Below are positions 36,943 to 49,839 of a stretch of 64,000 nt of DNA, piece after piece. Numbering within the stretch: position 1 is the first letter of the stretch; the number at the start of each line of letters is the position of its first letter. Where the stretch lies: positions 1 to 64,000 of the forward strand of contig OENT01000241.1 of the NCBI GenBank assembly GCA_900239685.1, read 5' to 3'. Source of the DNA: Rotaria macrura. Lineage: Eukaryota > Rotifera > Eurotatoria > Philodinida > Philodinidae. The notes beneath the pieces were generated by a model. The model was not told where the DNA came from. It ran no database searches and worked only from the letters and a program-made list of their open reading frames with translations. A program made the position numbers and the translations under genes.

Positions 36943-39900
36943 TAAAAACGATGCGGAATTATTGGATATTTATTCAGCGCCTCAAGCTCATCAGTACACA
37001 TCTCTAAATCGTGTCTAATCAAAGAATGATGAACAAAAGTAAATTTTGCTTATTGCATTATTTTGAACCTCTTTTTCATATTCTTCTTTCAAATCTTCAT
37101 TCTTGGTCGATATAAACTAGCCAAGTCTACATGTTATTCAAGTAATTGAAAAGCAGTTTCAAAAATATCATCTTGTTTTTACTATGATGTTTCTTTGACA
37201 AATGGTATCTACCACTCAAGAGACTTTAATTTTCATATTGTTAAATATTCTTTATCAAGAAATCTACTAGGAGTGAGAGTGAGAGTGTAAGAAACAAGCC
37301 ACAATGTGGTGTGAGTGTGGGTATAGGGGGTGGATACGAATGAAGAGAATTTCGATAACCACATCCTCACTGGTTCTTTTTTCTACACTAGGATTGTTAT
37401 TAGGTCATAGATGTTCAAAAGAAAACTTTTTGTTAAATCCTCACCTTTTCGATGATTCATGTTATGTCCTTCTTACACAAGATAAACCCAAGAGACGATG
37501 AAGCTTTAGTAAGAGGAGATTGTTATTTTGAGCAGTAGTGGACAAAAATAATCAACAATCGGAGTATTTGAAGTAAAGAAAGTTGATTGCAAAATAGCTA
37601 CACAGGAAATTACTGTGTGTTTTAGAACTTCACTGAGTTAAGAGTAGACGTGTGAGTGTGGATACAAGTGTTTCTTGTCTTTACTAGAAGATACCCATAG
37701 CCCCAGCTCCAACCCCACCCTCAAGCACAATTTCACAGAATTATGGAAAACAGTGCCTGGCCTGAGTACAACAATATTATCATATAAGAAATTGAACAAA
37801 AATGTAGAAAATAACATTCAATTTTGTGATGATAATCACAAAAAGATAGAAAGCGATGTTCTCGATGTAGTTTAGATTGCTACTATACAAAAATTTGTTT
37901 CATTTCCTCGCGAGTCTCCATTGACACCAGGAATTGATATTTGTAGGGCGATTACGGAAAGTAAAGGAAGCATGGGATTTGACAACTATACTATTGATAA
38001 TATTTTTGCAGTGGGCCTCTTGGAATCTTGGTTGGTAAAGAAAATATTTTTTTCATCACCAAGTATTCCAGCTATTGGGTCTACTGAATCTATAATTTTG
38101 AAGAAATGAAGAAAGTAGTAGTCTTTGAAACAAATCATTTTTTAATTCGAGTCTATGAAGATTTTTCTCAATGCTTGTTCGGTAAAAATTGATGAAACTG
38201 TGTAATAATTAATAACGCAAGTTAGATAGGTTTCGAATGCTTTCCGATAACTTGATAAAGTTCACATACTAAGGTACATAATCGACCAGAGCTGCTATGC
38301 GTCTGCTGTAGATCCATCAAGTAAAATAGTAATATATGTATTATATACCTCTCAATCCATGAGAGGTTGGAATAGTATTTATTACAAATTAAATTTCTCC
38401 AGAAGTTATAAAACTACCGAAAGCACAGTAAATACTTACTTGAGCAGCTGTACCAAAACAGATGTTTTCCTTTGACATTAATTCCATTGATTTACTTTTC
38501 ACTATTTTCATTACTCCAATAAGATGGGATAGATGTTAATCTTGAGCATTCAAAGTTGTGACCAAAAGAAAAATGAACCAATGGTTTTGTGTATATGGTT
38601 CCATTCTTTCAATGTATCATTTGAAAAAAAAACAAGCGCCGTAATTTTCGGAAAAAGTAACTCTAATTAGTTGCTTGGTGTCCGAGCTAGACGAACGGCC
38701 CTGGTTCCAATTATTAGGGAGCGAAATTAAAACCCTATCTTAGCAGTCTTACTAACCCGAACCCAGAATCCTTCCAATACCGAATGGTATTAGTGGCATT
38801 GATAGTGTTACATGCCTGTGTAAATTTGAATTAGTATGATTGTTATCCAAAATTTCACCATCACCCCCATCCACATCCTGATTTATTATTTAATCGCTTC
38901 AGCAAAAGGCTGCATTATTTCACATGAAATGATAGATTATTCTGCGACCAAACAACACACTAAAATGTGACCGAATTACCATGTAAACTATCATGATTCT
39001 CCCATAAACGTTTCACGATAGATGTTGGCCTAGTCTGTCCATTGTATACCTTATTGGCTCAATTTTTTTCATGCACCCTCACCCTTAAAAAATGATTGTT
39101 ATTTGCCAATATCTGGCGTTTTCCCTAAAACCCACCTTGATTCAGCTAAAGGGATTTTCCAATAATATTTTAACGATTTCTGGCAGAAATTATCAAGATC
39201 TATGAAATAAATATCCTGTTAGCTCGATTTTGTGTTTCCATCAGCTCAACACTTGCCAAATATCTGCTAGTTTCTCAGGTTTTTGGTACATCCTGACTTG
39301 AATCGCCCAGAATGATTTTCAGCGAAACAATGGGTGCTTCCTGATGGAACTCAATCTGCTCCATAGATTACATAGATTATCAGCTGAGTTTTGATGCTCT
39401 GACTTGCTGGAACTTCCGTTATCATCTTCGGGTTGCATGAGTTATTTTATTAAAATTTGCCGTGATTCAATTGTCAGGTCGTCTCCCCAAAGTGATTACA
39501 TATTTCTTGTGGGATTCGATGATCTCAATTTAAAGCATTTCGTATCAAATTTATTCTCATTTAGTATTATTCAGAAGTCACACTAAAGTCTCAGAAACAT
39601 TGGGTTTTATGCTAAACCTGGTGGACTTCACTCAGTATCACGTTTCAGAAAAGTGATTCAGTTTTTCGATGTGTACCCTAAGTGAGAAAATCGCCAATTG
39701 TCTAAATGTGACAAACTATTTCTTTTATTTTCATGTTGACAAAAGAGTCAGCAATCTTTTCCTCTTCGTCGTTCTTTGAACACTATTAGCAGGAGATTTT
39801 CTTTCCTTACTGGTAATGTAAACCAATGGAAGCTTGTTGTTTCTTTCTTTCTGTTCGTCTTTTGATGTCAATAAATTATTTTTTCTATCTTGACTGACCT

Positions 39901-40080
39901 TTAAAATGGAATGTTGTTCCATAACTTCTCATTTATGAAGCCGACATATCATTTTCTTTCCTTCCTAGTCACAGGAATGATGAAATAGCAACTTTTATTT
40001 TATTTAATAAATTTAGGTTTATTTTTTTACACTCACTGTATAAATGACCGAATCGTAAGTTTTATTTTCTTTAGCAAATA

Positions 40081-40441
40081 CCCAGGTGACGGAATCCAAT
40101 ACCGAATTCCACTCGATCTCATAAAATCCAGCCGGTTCACAGAATCCCACAGGATTTCGAGTCAATGAGCGAGTAACGGATCCGAAGAAAAAATATATAT
40201 AACTAATTGAGTGCTTATCATTACTTCAAGCATACATTAGAGGATATTCAATGTCTAGCGTTGGATTTTGTTACAATCTGACAGTAGGATCAAAGCGCAT
40301 TCGAGCACTAGTGATCTGAATATCATTACATAACTCGGAATCTGATAGCAATAGGTCGTTCTTATAGAAATTCACATAAATCTGATCGGATTCCGGTAGG
40401 GTATAATCGGATCCGATGGTTGGAATGATTCTCCTCGGGTG
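40081..40441. mobile_element. GGATCCGAT-word MITE, copy B
   Basis: Left end after TA: CCCAGGTGACGGAATCC. Right end read inward from TA (40442-40443): CACCCGAGGAGAATCATTCC. The interior has GGATCCGAAG, GATCGGATTCCGG and TCGGATCCGATGG words at the edges and about 150 bases of less repetitive sequence in the middle. Same family as 8873-9223 and 55243-55583. Confidence 0.7.
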
Positions 40442-40658
40442 TACTGGTTTTTACTTAGATTTATGAGATGAGAAAGAAAATGGTAAGTTTTGTTTCTCTC
40501 ATACAGTTATTACTTTTTTCCTAGGTGTATCCCGCCAATGTTTGAATGGCAAGTTTTACTTTCTTCAGTAAATAAATTCTTTGCTTTCTTAGACTCATGA
40601 GGCGGACGATTCGACCGGAAGTTTTATTTCTTCTGACTAAAATAAAATGTGTCGCATA

Positions 40659-40687
40659 TGTCGTACGTTGTGTAACAACGTACGACA
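40659..40687. other. Perfect 12-base hairpin
   Basis: TGTCGTACGTTG and its exact reverse complement are separated by TGTAA. It could be a protein-binding palindrome or the core of a small element. No neighbouring gene is close enough to assign a role. Confidence 0.5.
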
Positions 40688-41637
40688 CACGGTGAAAATG
40701 TGGCTCAAATATAATATTCAACGCACATTTCTTTCGTTCCTCTAGAAGCAAATGATGAAAATTTCTATTTCAATTTAATTCAAATTAGTGCTGCCTATTC
40801 ATAAAATTCAAGGTGATCACATCTTAACATCAAGTCCTCTCAAATTCTTCTGATCTCTACCAGACCAATTGAAGGCAGCCCCATATTTTCATCAATCAGC
40901 GACCTATTCAGATGTTCTCAACTGACAACTAATCGAGAAATAGTCTAGCAAAAAGGGATACGAAAGAGCATGCGCTCAGCATGTACTATCGAGTAAAACT
41001 ATATATAAATTTGTGTTCAAAACAAAACGATGAATGACTACTTCACTGGCAGACACGGCATAGTCTTAATACAACAGATTCCATTTACGACACAATTTTA
41101 CCATAGACTCTGCCACGGTATAACTAGCGGCACATTATTTTAGTGCGTGTTCTATTGTATTCCTTGATTCAATTTATTATTTTAGTCTGATATGAAGTGA
41201 GTAACGTTCCAAGAGTTTTTTCATATAACCTGTGGAACGTTTTATACAAGGATTTATGAAAAGTCCCACATACGGTAAAAATGGTTTATTACTCAACTCT
41301 TTCTTAGACAAAGTATACAGGTTTATTCCGGTTACTGATGGAACAGTTACCGATTAGACTGGTTATTGTCACTTTTGCGTCCTTAATCCACACTCACAAC
41401 CTTATTGTCGGAAATTTAAGTACTATGATGCCTTCTTTCTTATTTTATTTATTCCAGAAAACTTTCTACAATTCTTGTCCCTGATCTTCCCTTTACGCAC
41501 GTTTTTCTGTAAAAGCCAATCGATCAAATCCAATAGATCACTCCCAGCAAAGTTAATATTGATATTGTGCCAGATAAGAGTTTACATAGACTTGAAAATT
41601 GGTTTTAGGTATCTGCAAACAAAAGAACCTTCTTCAA

Positions 41638-42459
41638 ATGTCATCTCAATTCAGCCCATTCCATCTTATCACTTCTCAGTATGGATACCAGCCATCATTG
41701 GGAATCGGCATCACTGGTTTATCACTGTTCACGATCTCTACTATTGCTCATGGCTACCAGGTGTACACATCTCGCATGTGGTGGCTCGTTGTGTTATTAC
41801 TTGGTGGAATAACAGAGATGATCGGGTACGCAGCGCGCATCTATTCATGGCAGAATGATACGAATCTTGATGCTTTTCTTGCGCAGACTGTAACTCTGAT
41901 CATTGCACCATCGTTTTTCTCAGCTGCACTCTATATTGTCTTTGGTCAAATTATCACAAAAGTCGGTCGTCAATACTCGTTTTTGGCACCAAAGTGGTAC
42001 ACTTTGATCTTTGTCATGGCTGATCTCGTCTCTCTCATCGTCCAGGCCATTGGTGGAGGACAAGCGGCTACGGCAGCTCAAAGTAAAAGTGACACTACTC
42101 TAGGTACAAACATTATGATCGCAGGTATATCCTGGCAAATGTTTAGCATGGCAATTTATGTACTTCTTGTCTCTATATACACAATTCGAGTATCGAAGGC
42201 AAAAGTTCCTCTATCGAGCGACATAAAAATCTTTATGTTTGCTATGGGCTTCGTCACCTTGATGATTTTCATTCGTTGCATTTATCGAACCATTGAATTA
42301 CAAGGTGGTTGGTCTGGCTACATCATTACTCATGAGGTCTATTTTGCATGCCTCGACGGTCTCCCAATGGTTATCGCGTTCATCACTTTCAATATTTTCC
42401 ATCCTGGACGATATATAAAAAATAACAATAATATCAATAAAATACATGTCGATCTATAA
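41638..42459 (+). CDS. RTA1-like seven-helix membrane protein
   Basis: A single uninterrupted frame of 273 residues from ATG 41638. It shows seven hydrophobic segments and the family hallmarks: YGYQPSLG near the N-terminus, QTVTLIIAPSFFSAALYIVFG in helix 3 (QxxxLxxAPxxxxA pattern), FIRCIYRTIELQGG, HEVYFACLDGLPM and the terminal HPGRYI. RTA1-family proteins are lipid-translocating or 7-aminocholesterol-resistance proteins that are almost confined to fungi. An upstream in-frame ATG at 41599 exists, but the family N-terminus fits the later one. An AG at 41607-41608 (TTTTAG) may be a 5' leader acceptor. A possible AATAAA lies at 42591. The intronless frame and fungal family suggest horizontal acquisition; bdelloid rotifers are known for many such genes. 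Substrate unknown. Confidence 0.9.
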   Translation: MSSQFSPFHLITSQYGYQPSLGIGITGLSLFTISTIAHGYQVYTSRMWWLVVLLLGGITEMIGYAARIYSWQNDTNLDAFLAQTVTLIIAPSFFSAALYIVFGQIITKVGRQYSFLAPKWYTLIFVMADLVSLIVQAIGGGQAATAAQSKSDTTLGTNIMIAGISWQMFSMAIYVLLVSIYTIRVSKAKVPLSSDIKIFMFAMGFVTLMIFIRCIYRTIELQGGWSGYIITHEVYFACLDGLPMVIAFITFNIFHPGRYIKNNNNINKIHVDL

Positions 42460-44547
42460 ACATAGACCCTGAATAGTCGTTTTTCGAGGCTAAAATCAAC
42501 AACAAGAAACAGTTCTACCGTACAATACTCATATAAAAACACCACATTCTGTAAACTCCTATAAGGCTGACTTCATTTACTAAGAATATCAATAAATATT
42601 CATCTTTTCAAACTTTTTAAGAATGTGGAGCAGAAATAATTCGAATGAACTGATATAGTCAAACTGCAGAATGGATTTGATTGGAGTTGGGTGTGGGTGT
42701 GGGTGTGAGAACTAACCATAATGACATTCACCTGTCACCTACACATTCTCTTCAAGTTAACCAGTGGTCAGAATGTATTGAGGAGGTTCGGATGGAATTC
42801 ATGTTACTCGTATTCCTACCGAGTCGATAAAAGGGGTGTGAATGCGGAGTAATTATGCATATTCTCTTCTATGCACTAGCACAAACACCCAATCTTTGAG
42901 CGTAGAATAATGAATCCTTTTCATGACACAGTATGATAATGTACCTTTGCCAGAAGAATTATCCGGTTTTCAATGAAAGCGTATTGTAACGTATCCCTGA
43001 AGGTAACTTAATGAACAATTCTTGCTAAAAGTATACAATAATCAACCTTTAGCCGTGGAGAAAGAAACGCTTTTTCTCAACCGTAGAAGAATGCGCCCTT
43101 GAGGTTTGACTAACAAACGGAATTCGTGTAGGCGTGGATTAATCTACCCTTACCCATTCAATTAAAAAAAAGCCTTTCGAATAAAACTATCGAATAATCA
43201 ACCTTTCAAAAATTTTCATATATCTTTTCTATATGGGAATAGGCTTATTATCATCACAAAACCTTCAGCTCATGAATCCTTCGAAATTTTCTAAAACAAG
43301 AAAATCTAAGGGCAAGCATTCACTATTATCCACTTCTTTTCTACAGTGTACGCTAACTTTTCTAATCAAAGATCGATGTTTAAATGAAAAGTTTGCATGT
43401 AATCCAGAGGCCATACGAAAGACAGAACTAGAAACACGATTCCAAATTACAAAAACTTCTACTGGTTTCGAAATAAAAACAAAACAGACACTATCCAGGA
43501 TGGGTTTATCTAATTTTTCTATTTGAACATGAAGAATGATGACACGGTTTAACTATGATGTTGGTATTCTTATTCATCGATGTCTTTATTCTATTTATAG
43601 CACTAAAATATCCTCTAATCTCGTGACTCTAGTTAGGACAACCATCCAATATGAAGGTATTACTTCACAAGCAGTTTGATTTTTCGAAATTCTCATTATG
43701 CCTAAATCAATTTCTCAGCCTATAGTGAAAGACAATCAACTAATTGTATGCCCGTCATGTTGTTAGCTTAGAATATTGATGGCACGGTTAAATTAACTGA
43801 TGATTTTTTTGAAGTGACTCTATGATTAATAGCTGCTTCACCCATATTTGAATTCCAACACATATGTAATTCAACTTTTCGTATAGAATAATTTTTGTCT
43901 GATAAGCGATTAATTTTCATTGATCGTTTCAAACGATGTTACAACAGTATCAGTGAGACAGACTTTTACTGTGAAATAGGTAACATCGATGCTGTGGATG
44001 AGCTCAATCGATTGAATGTATGTCTGTATTAACAAGCCACTAGTGGTAATAAATCGATATGTCTCAAAACAACAGTGGCATATACTGACCGTCTAATGTC
44101 TGAATAGTCGCAGCATTTAGAGAATACACGAGCAAATTTTTATTCAAAGATTTTCCGTTAATAAAGTTTAAACGCAGGATAACATTTTTTCAATCATTTT
44201 AAAGCACTTGAATATGCCAAGCCTCTCCGAACACAATGGCTCCGTAGCCTACGATGCTTATGCGTGTCTTTTAGCATCCATAATGCTTTTGAAAAATAAG
44301 TATAACGATAGAAAGATTAAGTAAAATGTACTGCTACACATTATCTTAAAGTAAATGTTACGATCATTTGATTTTTAATATATTTGCGAATGGCTTATCA
44401 CAGACAATAAAATATAAAGATTAAGAGAGAAAAATGACATTAAGATTCTTATTGAGGGAAGAAGTGGTTTCAACAAGTTTTCATTAAACTACTATTGAAT
44501 AGTGTTCCAATTGAGAGTGCTTTGTGCTTTACCTGTGAAAGCGATTC
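42460..44547. other. Intergenic, nothing firmly recognised
   Basis: AT-rich. A GTGTGGGTGTGGGTGTGA tract sits at about 42688. Loosely repeated AATCAACCTTT and AATGAATCC words occur at 42900-43205. A 97-codon plus-strand frame at 43233-43526 has no motif and is not called. Confidence 0.4.
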
Positions 44548-47096
44548 ATGCAAAGTCGTATCACTTTGTGGTTGTACATATCCCTGATTCTGATTGAGTT
44601 ATGTGTCGGAATTTCGAGTCCGCTTCGTCCATTTACTACCTATAAACATACGGTAGAACTTCAGGCAAATGTAGCTCAACTTTGGTGGACAGTGAATGAT
44701 ATTGAGCAAGAGATTACGTTTGAATTGCACGTGAACACTACTGGATGGATTGCTTTGGGTATTAGTCCAGGTAGGAGATCAAAGAGATGAATGTTTTTAT
44801 TGATTGGAATATTTTTAAATGATGTTTAGCTGGAGGTATGCAAGGCGCTGATATCGCTGTTGGATGGGTTGACTCTTCTGGCAAAGCTTATATTCAGGTA
44901 TAACAGTTGTTTTTTCTTCTTACGGAAGCATACACGGATTGATCGATTGAGTCTTTTTTTGCTAGGACCGATTCGCGTTCGGTAAAATAAAACCAATGGT
45001 AGACAACACAACTCAAGATTGGTTTGCTCTTCAAGGTCAAGAACAAAATGGATGGACAGGCATACAATTCAAACGTTATTTTGATACTTGTGATCCAATG
45101 GATGTTCCTATAAAAGTACGAATATTACTTGTATTGATGAATTAATCGAGATATTGTATTTTATCAAATAGTCAGGCACGAATATTCTCATATTTGCATA
45201 TGGTCTTGTTGATCTTGATTTATGTCAATCAAACGTTGATATCACATATCATGAGAATCGAAGAGGTACACGTATACTACCACTTCGATCGTATGCAGAT
45301 CAACCGGCAGATGATATGTTGGCTGGACTTGATTTCTTCGATTTCAATTTCAATAACGTGTGTAGCTGAATTATACGTAATTTCATTTTTACTCTAATCC
45401 ATCAGTTTTACTTTAGCATATCGTTCCATCCGCTGACACTACATATTACTGCAAAGTATTCAAAAGCCCAAGTGAATTTCGAACCAAAAGACATGCAATA
45501 GCCGTATATCCTATTTTTCATGATTATTTTACATTCATCAATGTCTTTTGGGGATTTCCTTTAGCATAAAGTATTAATTGATTCGAGACATGAGAACCTT
45601 GTGCATCATCTGGACTTTTTCGAGTGTACTGCAAAGGATGTAATTGATGATTCCAAACTACTTGATGGAATATGTGATGAAGTTCTCACTGGAATGAGAA
45701 TGTGTTCTTCGAAGTTAGCTACCTCTTGGGCGGTTGGTGCTGACGTGGTAAGAAAAAAACCGGTGATAGTAAATAACTAATGGAATAGTTTTAATTTTAC
45801 ATAGACCACCGTATATCCGGATGAAGCCGGTTATACTGTCACCAATGATATGAGTAGTAAATATTTCATGATCAAAATGCACTATGACAATCCACGACAA
45901 ACTGCGAGTAAGAGTGTCTGTTATATGATTTAGAAAAACATCTAAGGCTTTACTTGTTTCTAGATCTACGAGATAGTTCAGGCATTCGATTCTACCTAGC
46001 CAACGAACTTCGAAAGTATGATCTTGGTTATGTGCTATTTGGAACTCTGTCTAGACCAACAAGTCTTGCTATTCCACCGAAAGCCGAAAAATTTATCGTT
46101 GACTCCTATTGTCCTCCCGAAGCGACTAGAGTATGCACATTGTTTTCCTCATAAGGGATTTTAGATTATTCTAGTGTTTTTATGTGTCAAATAGAATTTT
46201 CCAAGTTCCGGTATTAATATTGTTTCTGCCTTGCCACATACTCACTTGCAAGGTATCAGATTTCTCTGACAATAAACATACCAGAGTTTCTTGACTTTTA
46301 AAATAGGTTACAGTGTATGGACTAAATTGATTCGTAACAATACAGCTGTTCAATATTTATTTAATGCGGAATCTTTTAATTTCAATTATCAATTTGCAAA
46401 TCGGCTACCAGAAACTATCAAAATCTATCCAGTAAGAAATAAAACGGCCAATATCCTTAATATTTGATAAATGTTTAGGGGGATGCATTTGCTACTCGTT
46501 GTATATACACCACAAGAGACAAGAATGAAATAACATTGGTAGAATTATGAAACGGGATTGTGTGAGGGATTGTATATCGTATTTTATACTTATAGGGTGG
46601 GCCGCGTACAGTGGACGAAATGTGCTCTCAGACATTTTCCTATTATCCTTTCGTCGACAGTTTGTGGGCATGCTTGACTTCAATTGACGAGACAGCATGG
46701 CAAAATCTTACGAATACATCCTCGTCTGTTTACCATTATAAACCTTGAAATTTCAGTGTTCTTTTTCATTTGAATAGACCAATAGACAACATTAAATTAG
46801 AACAATGGCTTCGTAACCGTACATGGACACCTGAGTCAATTGCTGAATGGCAAGAGTTCTACAATAAAGCGCCTCGTCTTATTCTTTACGATGGTGATAA
46901 TTTGACAAAATTTGAAGTTATCCCTTCCATTCCGAACTATGAAGATCTTAAAGTTGAACTGTGTATTAAAAAAGAAATTCAAAATAATACCGATCAATCT
47001 TGTGGCCAATCCAATAGTTCCATGGCTTCTCAACACACATTTTTTTACTTCGCATTAGTTTTCTTTGCTTTGAAAAATATTTTTGTATCAATGTAA
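44548..47096 (+). CDS. MOXD1: DBH-like monooxygenase (DOMON + Cu2 monooxygenase), 13 exons
   Basis: Exons: 44548-44770, 44830-44897, 44966-45115, 45172-45357, 45417-45503, 45565-45747, 45805-45907, 45964-46130, 46195-46252, 46307-46431, 46479-46538, 46596-46723 and 46778-47096; 1857 nt, 618 residues, phases consistent (human MOXD1: 613). A signal peptide (LWLYISLILIELCVGIS) precedes a DOMON domain (ELHVNTTGWIALGISP, DIAVGWVD). The copper type II, ascorbate-dependent monooxygenase domain follows (HIVPSADTTYYC). All six copper ligands expected from PHM/DBH are present: the HH pair (LVHHLDFFEC), the single His (IKMHYDNP), the HTH pair (LPHTHLQG) and the Met (VDEMCSQTF). The C-terminus ends in a hydrophobic segment (FFYFALVFFALKNIF), suggesting membrane or GPI attachment. 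It should hydroxylate a small substrate in the secretory pathway; the substrate of MOXD1 proteins is unknown. Introns are 50-70 bases. The last donor (GTCTGT at 46724) is the least certain junction. Confidence 0.93.
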
Positions 47097-48757
47097 AGGT
47101 ATATGAATGTTTGGCAGTATTGTTTTATAGAAACTAAATATTACTGATTATGGCGATGGGGACCCGAAAACGCTAAAACGCTGTTTGAATGGGTTTACAG
47201 CGAAAATATTTTAAACAGTCTTAAAAATAAATAATATCACATTTCTGAAACAGATTTTAATGCTTTTGTTGTATAATAAGTGATGATTCCATGTGTTTTC
47301 ATGCAGTTATGTCTATTAGCCAAAATCGGCAAAAAATTGGTGATTAAAATGCGTTAATTATCTCTTTTTCTTGGGTTGCAATGCATTTGAATAATTCAAT
47401 TCTAGATATTGTAGCGCCATCGAAACGGAACAATTTAAAATGTTGTTAAAAAAGACTCATTATAGTCTTATGTCTTGCTAGTGAATTTGGAGAGGGAAGA
47501 AATGAAGAGCCAAAGAGGCTCTTAACCTTTTTACAAAGTTTGTCTTCACCTGACATATTTGATTGATAAGGTTTTTTCCCTGATCTGTCGAGACTATCGT
47601 GGTAAGGTGTGGTAGAAGTTTCTGACCAATACCGTGACAATTAGACGAAGTATATGACAAAACAAGATTGAACAGCTAGGAAGAAAAAGTTGAATGCCTC
47701 GAAAAAACGACTCGATCTTATACAATTACTCTTCATTGCTTTCCTGTTGTGAAAAAATGATTACAAATATCGGTGAAATTTCTCAATTAATCTTCGATTT
47801 AAGCAATGTGTCACATTAAAGAGTGTGTGGCAATCATTTTGACGCATATTAATTTATCACATATACAGTCAACCAAAAACAATAATGTTACTTCACAAAA
47901 AAGAAAACTACGCAATGCTTTACCTGTGAACATAGCAACAACGGTTAAAATCTAACTGTTTTTTACTTTGATGATTTCTCTGATTCCCTTGATAGAATAT
48001 TACTTGATGAACAGACAATATTTATAATAACCATATGTATTAAACAATTTCGGCATGATGACATCAACATCAGATACTACACTGGTTTTCTATCTGATGA
48101 CACTTTTATAATGGTATATGAGTAATGGCAGGTATTTCTTTAGGCGTTTATTGAAGTTCATTTTTCAGAACCTACAAATTTTGAAATACATATATTGACT
48201 TTGAAACCATCCTGAACAGATCTATTTTATGGTGTAGCGCAAGACATATGCCAGAAATACGATCGCGATAAATAGATGAAACAAAACGAGATCGGGCTTA
48301 GCAACATATAAACTGATGTGGTCATTTTTTTATATATGAGTGTGTTTAAAAGGCATTTGCGAATAAGGTTCATTCGAGCTAAATTCGTTCAACATTAATT
48401 CAAGCCAACTTCGATGAAAAGTTGATCAACTTATAGGAGTGATCAGCTTTAGATTTCTTATAAATGCGTTCGTAAAGGTACAACTCGAATATGAATGTGT
48501 GAGGTGTGGGGATCCAGGCAACTCCTCTTTGACACGCAGACAACCTCTCTTCACACTCACACTCGCATTAGGCGTGGCAATACTTGAAAACTGTCAAAAG
48601 CCAGCCACAATCAATCATAGATTGGGGTTCATTGTAAGAGAAATTGGAAAAAGTCATCTATAAACTAATTTTTTAAAATGCAGCTATAGTATAATATGGA
48701 TATGAGTATAAACCTAAATAAATGATTAAAACTAACTATTACATATTGTTATCAAGT
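47097..48757. other. Intergenic, nothing recognised
   Basis: Contains a possible AATAAA at 47226 for the monooxygenase gene. A GTGAGGTGTGGGG … CACACTCACACTC inverted motif lies at 48498-48565. Otherwise AT-rich without coding frames of note. Confidence 0.4.
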
Positions 48758-49635
48758 TCATGGTGTTGTACAATAACGATACAACGAACAGCATGGAGCT
48801 GGCATTAAATAAAAAACATAATAATCACCGCAATTCGTGGCAATGATTGGTGAAAGTGGATTGCTACATGAATTCCCAGTATAAAAACAAATGTTACCCA
48901 CTGTAGTTGCACCAATGTGAACTGGTAGCGTACCATTCCACCATCCTGGATAAGAACTACCACAGATGCCAGTTGTGCTCACCTATGTTGTAACAAGTCG
49001 TGTACCCGTGCCACCCGTAAAGCGATACCATCCGGCTACTAAATTGTTATCTGCTCCACAGCAAGATGATGCATGAGTATAAAGACGTGTTGAATCAGTA
49101 TCAGTTGTATACGTGAAACATTGCATTGGAAGAACATCATGAGAACTGATGGTTGATTCTATATAAAATGAGAAGGGTTTGATGGTTTTCTACTGATATG
49201 ATTTGATTGAAATTCAATTTGTTTCCTAGTAAGAGGAAATTAAAATAAAAGGCTATGAGAGTGGTAAAGGTTTGAACATTCGACGATTCTTTCATCGCCA
49301 GCAGCCAATGAACATAACCTCATCTGAATTTTCGTTTTCATCTTTTACTTAAACATGTCTTACTACCTGATAGATTAACATTTAGCGTAATCATAACAAC
49401 CAATGATATGGCGCAAAGAATTAATCCAATGAGTAGAAATAAAACATGTGCCTCTATAAATTTTGAAGATTTTTTAATATTATTGTTGCCACTAAACATG
49501 TTGATACGTATCAATAGAAAATTGTTTCCAAAAAATAGATTTCATTTGATTTTTACGTTGATGACTCTTGATTTAGTTCATTGCTAGTTGGATCAGTCAC
49601 ATCCCAAGTATTTAATTGAACAACTGGAACTGGAT
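48758..49635 (-). pseudogene. Uromodulin-like type II membrane protein with in-frame TAG
   Basis: Minus-strand exons: 49635-49557, 49491-49367 and 49158-48758, joined in consistent phase; the 5' exon is not located. A short polar cytoplasmic part (…TWDVTDPTSNELNQESS…) leads to one membrane helix (HVLFLLIGLILCAISLVVM). A cysteine-rich UMOD/OIT3-type D10C domain follows: CFTYTTDTD, CCGADNNLVAGWYRF, CGSSYPGWWNG, ICFYTGNSCSNP, NCGDYYVFYL, PAPCCSLYRYC. An in-frame TAG at 48983-48985 splits this domain, with clear homology on both sides, so the change is recent or a sequencing error. An ATG at 49499 could start a shorter protein just before the helix. The family function is extracellular and structural or adhesive. 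The upstream intron region holds a CCGGATCC word island (49850-50170). Confidence 0.65.
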
Positions 49636-49839
49636 CTGTGAATGAAAATCCGTATTGAATGTATTTCAATATAAGAAAATGTTCACTGATAACTTTATTC
49701 TGAGATTTCAGTTGTTGGATATTTTTCTCAGAAAGAACTTTGTTCGAATTCTAATCTGATAAAATAAGCTTCTAACTAAAAGATAAGTCTAAACCAAATC
49801 AAATTTAATATGAAGGATGTAAAAAATCTCCATATACTT

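Larger units (their letters stand above)
36943..41637. other. Intergenic with one GGATCCGAT element
   Basis: AT-rich, no convincing gene. It contains the MITE copy B (40081-40441), a perfect 12-base-arm hairpin (40659-40687), repeats of AAGTTTTAYTTTCTT (near 40056, 40549 and 40620), and small GTGAGTGTGGRTA-type motifs around 37275-37325 and 37650-37720. Confidence 0.4.

Noticed and set aside
38655..38735. Second tRNA-like patch (GGTGTCCGAGCTAGACG, CTGGTTCCAAT)
   Set aside because: No consistent cloverleaf could be drawn; too weak to call.
43233..43526. 97-codon plus-strand frame
   Set aside because: No signal, domain or splice context; frames of this length are expected by chance in 64 kb.
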